Shown here one piece after another: positions 26,110 through 34,410 of a DNA stretch of 64,000 bases. The DNA comes from an uncultured Verrucomicrobiota bacterium. Lineage in GTDB: Bacteria; Verrucomicrobiota; Verrucomicrobiia; Limisphaerales; UBA9464. The notes below the pieces were generated by a model. The model saw only the letters and a list, made by a program, of their open reading frames with translations. It searched no databases and was not told where the DNA came from. A program made the position numbers and the translations under genes. The stretch is from positions 1 through 64,000 of the forward strand of contig CAIVQB010000085.1 in the NCBI GenBank assembly GCA_903907925.1. Direction: 5' to 3'. Each line of letters starts with the position of its first letter. Positions within the stretch are counted from its first letter, which is position 1.

Positions 26110-27105
26110 TCAAAGCGAGGCCTGCGGAGTCCCGGGCGGTTCAGCCGACGGGGCCTGCAGGGGTGATTGTTGGGAAATCCCTCTCACCGCTGTCAATTTT
26201 TTGCTGCTCTTGTCCGCCACCAATAAGCCCAGCAACAGTGGAAGATAAAGAATGCTGGCGAGGAACAACCGACGCGCAGAGCGTTCGGTAAGCGACCGGG
26301 CAAAGACAATCGCAAAGCCCAAAAAAAGAAGCCCCAGCACCACCGCACCGCCCAAATACGCGGCTCCGGAGATGTGCAATAGGTAGGGAAAAAGGCTGAT
26401 GACCAGCAGCGCCAGCGTGTTTCGAACCGCCGAGGCCGCCGTCCGACGCCCCTCAGGGTCTACGCCCGACAGCATGCGGAATCCCGCCCGAGAATAATCC
26501 TCGCGATACAACCAGGCGATGGCCATGAAGTGCGGCATCTGCCAGAAGAACAGGATGGCGAACAAGGCCCAGCCTTCCGCAGAGACTCCGCCAGTGGCGG
26601 CGGTCCACCCCATCAAGGGCGGCAGTGCACCCGGAATGGCCCCCACCGCGGTATTCAGGACCGTCACCCGTTTGAGCGGCGTGTAAAGGAACAGGTAACT
26701 CGCGAGCGTGATCACCCCCAACAGGGCGGTGATGGCATTGACCGCGAGCAGCAACCAGGTCAGGCCCACCAAACTGAGCGTGGCACCCAGCAGCAATACA
26801 GCGTTGGGAGAAATCCGGCCTGAAGGCAGCGGACGATCCTCGGTTCGGCGCATCCGGGCGTCGTGTTCCCGTTCCAGCAATTGGTTCAACGCCGCCGCGC
26901 CTGCCGCGACGAGAGCCGTTCCCCACAGCGTGTTCAGCATGCGTCCATAGTCCACCGGCGACGAAGCCCCGAGGTAGAATCCCACCAGGGTCGTCAGCAA
27001 AACGAGGAGCGTCAGACGCGCCTTCACCAGCTCGGTGAACACGGACATCCGGCCCTTGTCGACGAGATCGACATCGGCCGTCAAGGCTGGTGAAGAAGCT
27101 TTCAA
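26110..27105 (-). CDS. ctaB: Protoheme IX farnesyltransferase (heme O synthase)
   Basis: UbiA-family prenyltransferase converting heme B to heme O, the first step towards heme A. About nine helices. The Asp-rich substrate motif is in NQLLEREHDARMRRTEDRP, and the second characteristic motif is in LYREDYSRAGFRML. The sequence starts with about 20 polar residues before VFTELVKARLTLLVLLTTL. It lies between ctaA and coxA, giving the expected heme-A biosynthesis cassette. Confidence 0.95.
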   Translation of the reverse strand: MKASSPALTADVDLVDKGRMSVFTELVKARLTLLVLLTTLVGFYLGASSPVDYGRMLNTLWGTALVAAGAAALNQLLEREHDARMRRTEDRPLPSGRISPNAVLLLGATLSLVGLTWLLLAVNAITALLGVITLASYLFLYTPLKRVTVLNTAVGAIPGALPPLMGWTAATGGVSAEGWALFAILFFWQMPHFMAIAWLYREDYSRAGFRMLSGVDPEGRRTAASAVRNTLALLVISLFPYLLHISGAAYLGGAVVLGLLFLGFAIVFARSLTERSARRLFLASILYLPLLLGLLVADKSSKKLTAVRGISQQSPLQAPSAEPPGTPQASL

Positions 27106-27150
27106 GACGTTCAGGGCAGCGAAGAAAGGGATTCGGGACGGTTCATCGGC

Positions 27151-28383
27151 TCAGGAGGGAACCGATCCCGCCCAAAGTCGGGCGGAGGTTGGAGCGGCGG
27201 AAAGGTTGCCGGTGAACGGAACCGCCTGACGCCGGCTGATCATCGTGATCAGCGTGCCGGTGGCCAGCAGCAGAGCTCCGATCGCCACATGGGCGGTGGC
27301 CACATCGGCCGCCTTGCCGGTCCAGATCGTCGCGCTGCCCAGACCGATTTGGAGTAACAGCAGGACGGCCCACAGCGAAACGCCCCGACGAATCATCGGA
27401 TCGGTCGCGGACGATCGCGTCGCCCAAAAACAGGCACCGACCAACGCCGTTACAACGACGGCACCCAGCCGATGGAACATCTGGAGCTGGATTTGGAATG
27501 CGGTGACCGTCACTTCGTCGGTTCGCAGTTGGTTGTAACGCTCCAAGGCCGCCGGATCGGTTGCCGGCCAGAGCCCGCCATACGCCGTCGGAAAATCTTG
27601 AATGGCCAGTCCGGCGTGCTGATGCCGCATCAACGCGCCCAACAGGAGTTGCCCGAACACCGCAACCGTCGCCAACGGCAACAGCCAACGGAGGGAACCG
27701 AGAGTGGGTCGTCGCCCGGTGTCCTCGTTCCAAAGGCGGCTCAAACACAGTGCGATGCCGCACAGAAGCACAAAGAACGACTGCCCCAGGCATCCGTGGA
27801 TCAATCCGAATACCGTTCCCAAAGTCGTGTCGGCCACCACTTGCTTGTCGAGCACCACGCGGAGTCCGCCGAGAAGCCCCTGAAGTTGAACCAACCCGAA
27901 CGCCAACCAACCCAGACCGGGAAGTCCGCCACGTGCCGCCGGATTCTTGAACCAAACCAGGGCTGCCAGCGCCACCACGCCACCGATTCCCGCGAGGAAA
28001 TGCCCGGCACCTTTCCAATCCGGACCGAGACCCAACAACAACCGGCCTCCCACGATTTCCACGCCGGCAATCCACGCCAACCAGCGACGGGACGAAACGC
28101 CGCCGAGCCAGCGGGTTTGCGCGACCACCAGTGTACCCACCACCGTGGCCCAGAGCCGGTGGGTGTGTTCGTCGAAAACGCCGCCGGTGAGCCAGGTGGA
28201 AACCGGCAGGGCGAACATGTTGTACCCATAGCTGGTCGGCCAGTCGGGCACCGCCATTCCAACGCCCTTGCTGGTGACGAGGCCGCCGATGCAGATCAGC
28301 ATCAGCGTACACGCCGCGGTAATCGCAGAAAACCGGAACAACCAGCGTTGGGAGGGCTCGGAAGTGACCACAATCCAGTGCAA
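27151..28383 (-). CDS. ctaA: Heme A synthase (CtaA/COX15 family)
   Basis: Oxidises heme O to heme A in the membrane. Eight helices in two pseudo-repeats are visible. The family motifs include GGLVTSKGVGMAVPDWPTSY (residues 33-52), FDEHTHRLWATVVGTLV with a heme-ligand His, LIHGCLGQSFFVLLCG, and FHRLGAVVVTALVGACFW with a second-half His. The 410-aa length is at the long end because of extra loop sequence. Directly upstream of ctaB. Confidence 0.93.
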   Translation of the reverse strand: MHWIVVTSEPSQRWLFRFSAITAACTLMLICIGGLVTSKGVGMAVPDWPTSYGYNMFALPVSTWLTGGVFDEHTHRLWATVVGTLVVAQTRWLGGVSSRRWLAWIAGVEIVGGRLLLGLGPDWKGAGHFLAGIGGVVALAALVWFKNPAARGGLPGLGWLAFGLVQLQGLLGGLRVVLDKQVVADTTLGTVFGLIHGCLGQSFFVLLCGIALCLSRLWNEDTGRRPTLGSLRWLLPLATVAVFGQLLLGALMRHQHAGLAIQDFPTAYGGLWPATDPAALERYNQLRTDEVTVTAFQIQLQMFHRLGAVVVTALVGACFWATRSSATDPMIRRGVSLWAVLLLLQIGLGSATIWTGKAADVATAHVAIGALLLATGTLITMISRRQAVPFTGNLSAAPTSARLWAGSVPS

Positions 28384-28421
28384 AAAGGAGGCCGGACCGG
28401 AGCCATCGCTCCGACCCGGCC
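28382..28421 (-). terminator. Terminator after the cupredoxin gene
   Basis: On the minus strand a 14-bp stem (GGCCGG..CGGAGC paired with GCTCCG..CCGGCC, wobble pairs inside, 4-nt loop) is followed by TCCTTTTTG. It overlaps the start of ctaA, so it may attenuate read-through from the cupredoxin gene into the oxidase genes. Confidence 0.75.
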
Positions 28422-28440
28422 CCAGATTCAGGCCGTCAGG

Positions 28441-29142
28441 CTATTGCTTGACCTCGATGGCGAGGCTCGCGGTCGCCTTGCCACCCTTGACCTCGATGTC
28501 CTGGGTGACTTCGCCACCCTTTTGGTGAAACGCAGCCAGCGTGTACTTGCCATCGGGCAGCTCGCCCTTGATGACGAACTTGCCGTCCTTGTCGGAAACG
28601 GCGAAGAACGGATTCTCCAGCACACTGACGTAGGCGATCATCCACGGATGGACGTTGCAGACGAACTTGGCCCCCATCTCGGGCTTATCGAAGGTCTTCT
28701 TATTCACCTGTCCGGCGGTGGCCTGGGCGAAGTTGAACCCCTTGTTGATCTTGGGGGTGGCGTTCACGTTGTGCATGAGCGCATCCGAATTCCGGATTTG
28801 GAAGGTCTGGCCCACCATCACCGCGGAGACGTACGGCTCATACATACAGCCGGTCTGGTCGATCAGCGGCTCTTCGGCGGGCGGGGTGAATGTCTTCCCT
28901 TCGAGTCCGGTCTTGATGTAGACGACGACGTTGGCCAAGCCGTTGTCAGCGCCCACCACCCACGTGCGGGTCATGGCATCTTCGGTGCGGTTTTTGCCGC
29001 AGTTCTGGTCGGCCTTGACCTGCGGAATGGGTTTGGCGGGAGGAGGCGTTCCCTTGACGGTGATTTTGCCGCTCAATTCGGCGGCGTTGAGGGCGGAAGC
29101 CGTTGCAGCCAGCGCAACGACGGTTTTTAGCGTGGTGTTCAT
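28441..29142 (-). CDS. Periplasmic type-1 copper protein (cupredoxin) of the oxidase cluster
   Basis: Exported protein (signal peptide ending ALNAAEL) with a plastocyanin-like fold. The type-1 copper ligands are all present: H124 (LMHNVN), C162, H165 and M168 (VCNVHPWM). Two further Cys (C48, C99) may form a disulfide. The C-terminal part (about 180-233: DKDGKFVIKGELPDGKYTL) resembles a carboxypeptidase-regulatory-like beta domain. It stands at the head of the oxidase genes, and coxB lacks a fused cytochrome c, so this protein is a credible electron donor to the oxidase. That role is inferred. Confidence 0.85.
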   Translation of the reverse strand: MNTTLKTVVALAATASALNAAELSGKITVKGTPPPAKPIPQVKADQNCGKNRTEDAMTRTWVVGADNGLANVVVYIKTGLEGKTFTPPAEEPLIDQTGCMYEPYVSAVMVGQTFQIRNSDALMHNVNATPKINKGFNFAQATAGQVNKKTFDKPEMGAKFVCNVHPWMIAYVSVLENPFFAVSDKDGKFVIKGELPDGKYTLAAFHQKGGEVTQDIEVKGGKATASLAIEVKQ

Positions 29143-29347
29143 GGAAATACGGGGGTGTGACCCGGCAAACTTTCAGTCGAATTTCTCGCCTGCGAAAACA
29201 ACGCGACGCTAACACCCGACCTCATTGGGTCAAGTGCGTTCGTGAAATTTTTCACAAGCTCGGATTGGACGGTCTGTTTGCCGATTAAATTCGCTGATTC
29301 CGCCCATTAAGCGGTGATTCTGAAGCATCGGTGCTTTGGACCGAACG

Positions 29348-30139
29348 TCACGGATGGACGGGGGATGGAGCGGTCTCTTTCGGCTCGGATTCCGGCGCTT
29401 CGTCGGTGGTTTTTTGGGGGCTGGATTTCGCCTTGGGAACATCGGCGGATCCGAGCTCCTCGGGGAGGACGACAATGGCGATCCGCCGGTTGCGGGCGCG
29501 GCCCTCGGGCGTCGCGTTTTCGGCGATCGGTTTGAACTCGCCACTCCCGACCGCGCTCAGGCGCCGCGGATCGACCCCGGCCTGCTCGACCAGGAACCGC
29601 ACCGCCGCCACCGCACGGCCGGCCGACAGATCCCAGTTATCGACAAAGCCATCCGGGGTGCGACCCCGAATGGGCACATTGTCGGTATGCCCGATCACCT
29701 GAACAGGGCGGTTGGGGAATTTGCCCAGAACCCCGGCCACCTTTTTTAACACCGCCCGGCCTTCGGGCTTCACCTCAGTTCGGCCGGAATCAAACAGGAT
29801 CCGGTCCAAAATGGTGAGCGTCAGCTTTCCCTGGAGCTCGGAAATGGCGACTTCCTTGGAATCGAGTTCGGCCTGCATTTGCTGTCGTAACGTGTCTTTG
29901 GCCGCCGCCGCCGCCTGAATCTGCTGCTGCAATTCGACGGTCTGGGTCCGGAGCGCCTCCAACTCGGAGGCAAATGCCGCATTCGTCTGGGCGGCCAGTT
30001 CTACCGCTTTCCGGGCCTCCGCCGCCGCCTGCTCGGCCTCCGCCCGCGCACGACCATTCTCCCGGACCTGCAATCCACCCAGGACCATCAACAGAATGGC
30101 GGACAAAATCCCCGCAAAAACCCAAGTGCTCTTCGGCAT
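29348..30139 (-). CDS. OmpA-family peptidoglycan-binding membrane protein
   Basis: N-terminal membrane anchor (VFAGILSAILLMVLGGLQV), an Ala/Glu/Gln-rich coiled coil (about 28-105), then a C-terminal OmpA-like domain (about 110-235) with ILFDSGRTEVKPEG, VIGHTDNVPI, LSAGRAVAAVRFLVE and NRRIAIVVLPEE. This MotB-like layout anchors the protein in the inner membrane and to the cell wall. No MotA partner is next to it. A charged Pro/Ser tail follows. The ATG at 30139 (MPKSTWVFAG) is used instead of the longer frame to 30157. Confidence 0.88.
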   Translation of the reverse strand: MPKSTWVFAGILSAILLMVLGGLQVRENGRARAEAEQAAAEARKAVELAAQTNAAFASELEALRTQTVELQQQIQAAAAAKDTLRQQMQAELDSKEVAISELQGKLTLTILDRILFDSGRTEVKPEGRAVLKKVAGVLGKFPNRPVQVIGHTDNVPIRGRTPDGFVDNWDLSAGRAVAAVRFLVEQAGVDPRRLSAVGSGEFKPIAENATPEGRARNRRIAIVVLPEELGSADVPKAKSSPQKTTDEAPESEPKETAPSPVHP

Positions 30140-30184
30140 GCACCCATCGAACCGCACCCGCGCGCGGGGACAAAGGCGAAAGTC

Positions 30185-30335
30185 GGGGGGAAAGGCGGAA
30201 AGAGCGGGGAGATCATGATGAAGATTACGATTAGGATCAAAGAAGACGCGGTAATCTCCCCCGAACCGCGCCCTCTACTCCCCATTCTTCATCTTACTCT
30301 TAATCCTAATCTCAATCCCAATTCCCCCTCTCCCC
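30185..30335. repeat. A/G-rich and complementary C/T-rich tracts upstream of the DAHP synthase gene
   Basis: A purine-rich tract containing ATGAAGATTACGATTAGGAT (about 30209-30236) is followed by pyrimidine-rich CTTCATCTTACTCTTAATCC (about 30287-30307), roughly its inverted complement. It is low-complexity and does not code. The remainder of 30140-30571 contains only a weak promoter-like TATTAT and the hairpin described separately. Confidence 0.5.
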
Positions 30336-30477
30336 ATTTGACTCCCAACCCCACCGTCGCCATGTTCCGGGCGCAGTGAGTACCATCGCATTCGCGTACC
30401 GATTTGGTTTCTGGTCGGGCTATTATTTTAGCCAGACCGGTCGGTGCGTGGGTGCGTGAATTGAAGTTGTGCCCCAC

Positions 30478-30509
30478 CGCCGCCGGCCCCGCCGGCGGCG
30501 TTTTCGTTT
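30478..30509 (+). promoter_or_regulatory. Terminator/attenuator hairpin in the DAHP synthase leader
   Basis: Perfect 10-bp stem CGCCGCCGGC / GCCGGCGGCG with a CCC loop, followed at once by TTTTCGTTT, 62 bp before the aroF start codon. The upstream gene is divergent, so this hairpin can only act on aroF transcripts. This is the arrangement of a transcription attenuator. No leader peptide rich in aromatic codons was found. Confidence 0.65.
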
Positions 30510-30571
30510 CGCCGGCAGCCGCGTCGTCCACCCGCCCCCACAAAAACGCACGTCGAACGGAATCCCATCCC

Positions 30572-31585
30572 ATGATCATCGTCCTCAAACCCAACTCCTC
30601 ACGCCGCGACATCGCCGCCGTCAGCGCCGAAATCAAACGTCTTGGCTATTCCCCACACATCATGCGCGGGGTCGCGCGCACGGTGTTCGGCGCGGTCGGT
30701 GACGAACGCCAGCACGCCTCGCTCGAATCCCTGTCCGCCTGGCCCCAGGTGGAAAGCGTCACCCGCATTCAAAAGCGCTACAAACTGGTCAGCCGCGAAG
30801 CGCATCCGCAGAATTCCACCGTTACCACCCGCGGTGTGGTCATCGGCGGACCGAAATGCGTCATCATGGCCGGCCCCTGCTCGGTCGAGAGTGAACGCCA
30901 GTTGATGATCACCGCCGAAGCCGTCGCCAGGGCCGGCGCCACGGTCCTTCGCGGAGGTGCCTACAAGCCCCGCACATCGCCCTACGAATTCCAGGGTCTC
31001 GGGCTCAAGGGTCTCAAACTCCTCGCCAAAGCCCGCAAGGCCACCGGTCTCGCCGTCATCACCGAACTGCTCTCCGAAGACCACGTGGAACAGGTCGCCG
31101 AATACGCCGACATCCTTCAAATCGGAGCCCGCAACGCTCAGAATTTCCAATTGCTCATCGCCGCCGCCAAAACGGGCCTGCCCGTTCTCCTGAAGCGCGG
31201 TCTCTCCATGAAGATCGAGGAATGGTTGCTGGCCGGGGAATACGTCCTCGCGAACGACAACCCGAATCTGATGTTCTGCGAGCGCGGTATCCGGACCTTC
31301 GAGACCTACACCCGCAACACGCTCGATCTCTCCACCATCCCCATCATCAAGCGCGAATCGCATTGTCCAGTGGTGATCGATCCCAGCCAGGGCGGCGGTC
31401 GCGCCGATCTGGTCGCCGCCTTCTGCAAGGGTTCGGTGGCCATGGGTGCCGACGCCCTGCTGATCGAGGTCCATCCCAATCCCGCCGAAGCCTGGAGCGA
31501 CGGTGCCCAGCAATTGTCGCTCGAAGGATTCGCCGCGCTGATGAAGGACTTGAAGCCGTTCCTCGCCGCGGCGGGGCGCGAGTGA
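30572..31585 (+). CDS. aroF: 3-deoxy-7-phosphoheptulonate synthase (DAHP synthase, type I beta)
   Basis: First enzyme of aromatic amino acid synthesis, joining PEP and erythrose-4-phosphate. A ferredoxin-like regulatory domain (about 1-70, MIIVLKPNSSRRDIAAVSAE) precedes the TIM barrel. Active-site motifs are MAGPCSVES, GGAYKPRTSPYEFQGLG, VLLKRGLSMKIEEWLLAGEY, CERGIRTFE and IDPSQGGGR. I start at the ATG at 30572; the open frame runs back to 30404 across the terminator hairpin and encodes nothing domain-like. The upstream hairpin suggests attenuation control. Confidence 0.95.
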   Translation: MIIVLKPNSSRRDIAAVSAEIKRLGYSPHIMRGVARTVFGAVGDERQHASLESLSAWPQVESVTRIQKRYKLVSREAHPQNSTVTTRGVVIGGPKCVIMAGPCSVESERQLMITAEAVARAGATVLRGGAYKPRTSPYEFQGLGLKGLKLLAKARKATGLAVITELLSEDHVEQVAEYADILQIGARNAQNFQLLIAAAKTGLPVLLKRGLSMKIEEWLLAGEYVLANDNPNLMFCERGIRTFETYTRNTLDLSTIPIIKRESHCPVVIDPSQGGGRADLVAAFCKGSVAMGADALLIEVHPNPAEAWSDGAQQLSLEGFAALMKDLKPFLAAAGRE

Positions 31586-31590
31586 CGGGA

Positions 31591-31685
31591 AGGCAAGAGC
31601 TAAAAGGAAAATGGAAAAAGTGAAGAGGCGGTGGCACGTGCCTCGGCTCCTTTTGCCTTTTTCCTTTTCCCCTTTGCCTTGCTCC
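31591..31685. repeat. Imperfect long inverted repeat after aroF
   Basis: A-rich left arm (AGGCAAGAGC, then AAAAGGAAAATGGAAAAAG; 31591-31620) and T/C-rich right arm (CTTTTTCCTTTTCC, then CCTTTGCCTTGCT; about 31658-31684) enclose an inner GAGGC/GCCTC hairpin. It could act as a bidirectional terminator, but resembles the A/G-rich repeats at other intergenic sites in the window. Confidence 0.55.
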
Positions 31686-31726
31686 CCGGTGTTGTCGTCA
31701 CCGCACCAATTAACATACACTCCGCC

Positions 31727-33064
31727 ATGAATTCCCGTGGATGCGCCTTGTCCCCTGTGCTCGCCGCGCTGGTCGGCGCTGCCTTCCTGGTAGCCGCCCG
31801 CGGTTTGGGCGCGTCGGGCTCCACCGACACCCAATGGCCGGAATTCCGCGGCCCGCGTGGCGACGGCACGTCCACCGCGACCGGTCTGCCACTGGAATGG
31901 AGCGAAGACAGTCATGTCACTTGGAAGACACCGATCCACGGAAAGGCCTGGTCGTCGCCGGTGATCTGGGATCATCAGATCTGGCTGACCACTGCGACCG
32001 AGGACGGACGCACCTTGTCGGCAATTTGTGTGGATCGGGATTCCGGAAAAATCCTGCGCGACCTGCCGCTGTTCGACGTCGAGCGACCGCAGTTCGCCCA
32101 CAAGTTCAACAGCTACGGCTCCCCCACTCCGGCCATTGAGAAGGGCCGGATTTATATCACCTTTGGCTCGCCCGGAACGGCCTGTCTCGACACCGAAACC
32201 GGCCGCGTCCTGTGGGAACGACGCGATTTCATCTGCAACCATTTTCGCGGCGCCGGATCCTCGCCGATCCTCTACGGCAACCTTCTGTTCCTGAACTTCG
32301 ACGGCAGCGATCATCAGTTCCTCGTCGCCCTCGACAAGCGCACCGGGAAAACCGTCTGGCAGAAGGATCGCTCGGTGGATTATCAGGACCTGGGTCCCGA
32401 CGGAAAACCGACCGCCGACGGTGACTGGCGCAAGGCGTTCGCCACCTGCCAGGTCGCCTCGCTGGACGGACACCCCACCCTGCTCAGCCAGGGTGCGAAG
32501 GCGTTTTATGCGTTCGAGCCGGAGACCGGTGTCGAACTCTGGCGCGTCGAGGAAAAGACCAGTCATTCGGCCGGAACCCGTCCGGTGGCGGGATTGGGCC
32601 TGGTCTTCTTTCCCAGCGGTTGGTCGCAGGGACAATTGCTCGCGGTCCATCCCGGAAAGAAAGGCGAAGTCCTGGACGTGAACGCCACCACCGCGCCCGA
32701 CACCGATCTCAAACTAGCCTGGCGTTCCAAACGCGGCACACCGAAGAAACCGGCACTGACGCTGGTCGGCGATCTGTTGTTCGGCATCGAAGACGGCGGC
32801 CTCGCGACCTGTTGGGAAGCCAAGACCGGCACAGTGGTCTGGAACGAACGGTTGGGCGGGAATTATTCAGCCTCACCGTTGTTCGCCGAGGGACACCTGT
32901 ACTGCTTCAGTGAAGAAGGAAAGACTGTAGTGATCGCCGCATCGCGCGAGTTCAAAAAGCTCGCCGAAAGCACCCTGCCCGACGGCTTCATGGCCTCACC
33001 CGCCGTCTCCGGAAACGCACTCTACCTGCGCAGCAGAACCCATCTGTATCGCATCGCGAATTAA
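31727..33064 (+). CDS. PQQ-like beta-propeller repeat protein
   Basis: Exported propeller protein (signal peptide-like residues about 12-32, then ASGSTDTQWPEFRGPRGDG). WPEFRGPRGDGTS is the hallmark start of the large PVC family of PQQ-binding-like (BamB-related) proteins. Blade motifs recur: GKILRDLPLFD, TGRVLWERRDF, TGKTVWQKDRS, TGVELWRVEEK, TGTVVWNERLGG. No cytochrome or dehydrogenase catalytic residues are evident. It is probably structural or ligand-binding in the periplasm. The start at 31727 excludes a non-conserved extension to 31631. Confidence 0.88.
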   Translation: MNSRGCALSPVLAALVGAAFLVAARGLGASGSTDTQWPEFRGPRGDGTSTATGLPLEWSEDSHVTWKTPIHGKAWSSPVIWDHQIWLTTATEDGRTLSAICVDRDSGKILRDLPLFDVERPQFAHKFNSYGSPTPAIEKGRIYITFGSPGTACLDTETGRVLWERRDFICNHFRGAGSSPILYGNLLFLNFDGSDHQFLVALDKRTGKTVWQKDRSVDYQDLGPDGKPTADGDWRKAFATCQVASLDGHPTLLSQGAKAFYAFEPETGVELWRVEEKTSHSAGTRPVAGLGLVFFPSGWSQGQLLAVHPGKKGEVLDVNATTAPDTDLKLAWRSKRGTPKKPALTLVGDLLFGIEDGGLATCWEAKTGTVVWNERLGGNYSASPLFAEGHLYCFSEEGKTVVIAASREFKKLAESTLPDGFMASPAVSGNALYLRSRTHLYRIAN

Positions 33065-33101
33065 CATTTCGTGATGAAAAGTGTGTAGTTCTGAATCTGC
33101 G

Positions 33102-33956
33102 CTAAGCGAAATCCGAAGTAAGCCCCAGAGCTCGTAGCGCTGGAACCAAGAAATTCGGAACGGACTTTCCTCCGGCCTCACCGGGATTCAATACGAGGAT
33201 CGGTGGTTTCGCGTGCGGTCGCTCAATCCGCCAAGACCTGCGTAGCTTCTCTCCAGAGCGATTAATCCCGATCAAATCCAGCTCCTCACCAACAATTGGG
33301 ATTTCCCGGATCGGAAGCATACCATTGCACAAATCTAGTGGCGCCTCACGTATCCAAGCCTCGGCAACCCATATCAACCCCGCTGCTGCACTGCTTTTCA
33401 CAAGGTCTCCAACATAACGCCAGAACAGATACTTATCGGCTTGGTCGGAGAATTCCGTCCCGACCAACTCGATTAGGCTGTTGTCTGCGCCAACTATGAA
33501 TAGAAACGATTTATGATCACCAAAACGTTCAAAGATGTTCTGCGCCATGGCCGCAATGTCTTCAAACAGGTTAGAAAACGGTGTGCCTTCGAGCCCTCGA
33601 ACTCTTTCACCAAACTCCTTCGCAAATGCCGAAGGAATCTCAGTTTTTGTTTCAGTTTGAATATTGTAGAAGCCTAATTTATGTGCGCGGCGGTCGTTAA
33701 ACTTAAAATACCGGACGACCCTCGCTTCATGCCGCCGGCTTTCGAATCGGGCTGGAGTTGGAACACCTGCAGGAAACGGATCTCCAAGTAACATTGATAG
33801 GCTTTTGCACAACTCGAACAGTCTCGAATAGATTAAACAAAACGCCTGCAATAATTCCCAGTTCGGAAGGGTGTCCGCTATCCACCGCCGCTCAATCCGA
33901 ACAACCGCCGCGTCCGCAATCCCTCGAGGAAGGCTTTTTTCTGCAATATTCAGCAA
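33102..33956 (-). CDS. C-terminal part of a frameshifted gene, family unknown
   Basis: Reads as a 284-aa ORF, but the same frame continues upstream of its ATG without a stop to about 34045 and encodes LVFSYLEEQDIKLNLGKEEL-type sequence that joins smoothly to the preceding ORF (33950-34330) if one T is restored in the T5 run at 34028-34032 (minus strand). The intact product would be about 408 aa. No signal peptide, membrane span or known catalytic motif is seen; FLFIVGADNSLIELVGTEF and LILVLNPGEAGG-like stretches are notable. Base composition is clearly lower in GC than its neighbours, suggesting acquisition by transfer. Confidence 0.6.
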   Translation of the reverse strand: MLNIAEKSLPRGIADAAVVRIERRWIADTLPNWELLQAFCLIYSRLFELCKSLSMLLGDPFPAGVPTPARFESRRHEARVVRYFKFNDRRAHKLGFYNIQTETKTEIPSAFAKEFGERVRGLEGTPFSNLFEDIAAMAQNIFERFGDHKSFLFIVGADNSLIELVGTEFSDQADKYLFWRYVGDLVKSSAAAGLIWVAEAWIREAPLDLCNGMLPIREIPIVGEELDLIGINRSGEKLRRSWRIERPHAKPPILVLNPGEAGGKSVPNFLVPALRALGLTSDFA

Positions 33957-34330
33957 CGATTTAATCCCAAAAGCGACCAGTTCCTCCTTACCAAGATTGA
34001 GTTTAATATCCTGCTCTTCAAGGTAGGAAAAACCAATGAGACTTGAAGGGAACTATGAAACTCCAGGTCTCCTTCTTTTTCGATCGTATTGCGCGAATCC
34101 TTCGCCCAAACCATCAGTTCATCGCCGGCCCATTTCGCTAACGCATTCTGATACCACTCCTCGAAATTCGGGACTAACCCTTTGTGTTTTTGAATAATGA
34201 ACGTAACCGTTCTCGCAGTCTGAAGGAACGCATTTGCACTTCGTCGAAACCGATTCGGTTCAAGGTATTTTAAGCCACATTCCTCGAGGCAATCCGCCAA
34301 ATCATTCAAACGTATTTGCCAAGGCTTCAC
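33950..34330 (-). CDS. N-terminal part of the frameshifted gene
   Basis: 126-aa ORF from a GTG at 34330. Residues 1 to about 99 (MKPWQIRLNDLADCLEECGL and KWAGDELMVWAKDSRNTIEKE) look like genuine protein. After the shift point (codon 100, T5 run) the frame degenerates into an Arg/Leu-rich tail ending LLGLNRC. Either a recent pseudogene or a base-calling error in a homopolymer would explain this. The family is not recognised. Confidence 0.6.
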   Translation of the reverse strand: MKPWQIRLNDLADCLEECGLKYLEPNRFRRSANAFLQTARTVTFIIQKHKGLVPNFEEWYQNALAKWAGDELMVWAKDSRNTIEKEGDLEFHSSLQVSLVFPTLKSRILNSILVRRNWSLLGLNRC

Positions 34331-34410
34331 ACGGAGCAGCGGGATAATTCGGGCCTAAACTAACCGCATATTGCCGTCAAAACCGCCCGGATTGCCCGTC
34401 CGGACTACCC

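Noticed and set aside
30599-32650. 683-aa open frame antisense to DAHP synthase and the PQQ propeller
   Set aside because: It crosses two well-supported plus-strand genes and the intergenic repeat; composition is that of a GC-rich shadow frame.
34028-34032. Programmed -1 frameshift at the T5 run
   Set aside because: The site GTT-TTT-CCT lacks a proper XXXYYYZ slippery heptamer, and no stimulatory hairpin was seen; a deletion or sequencing error is simpler.
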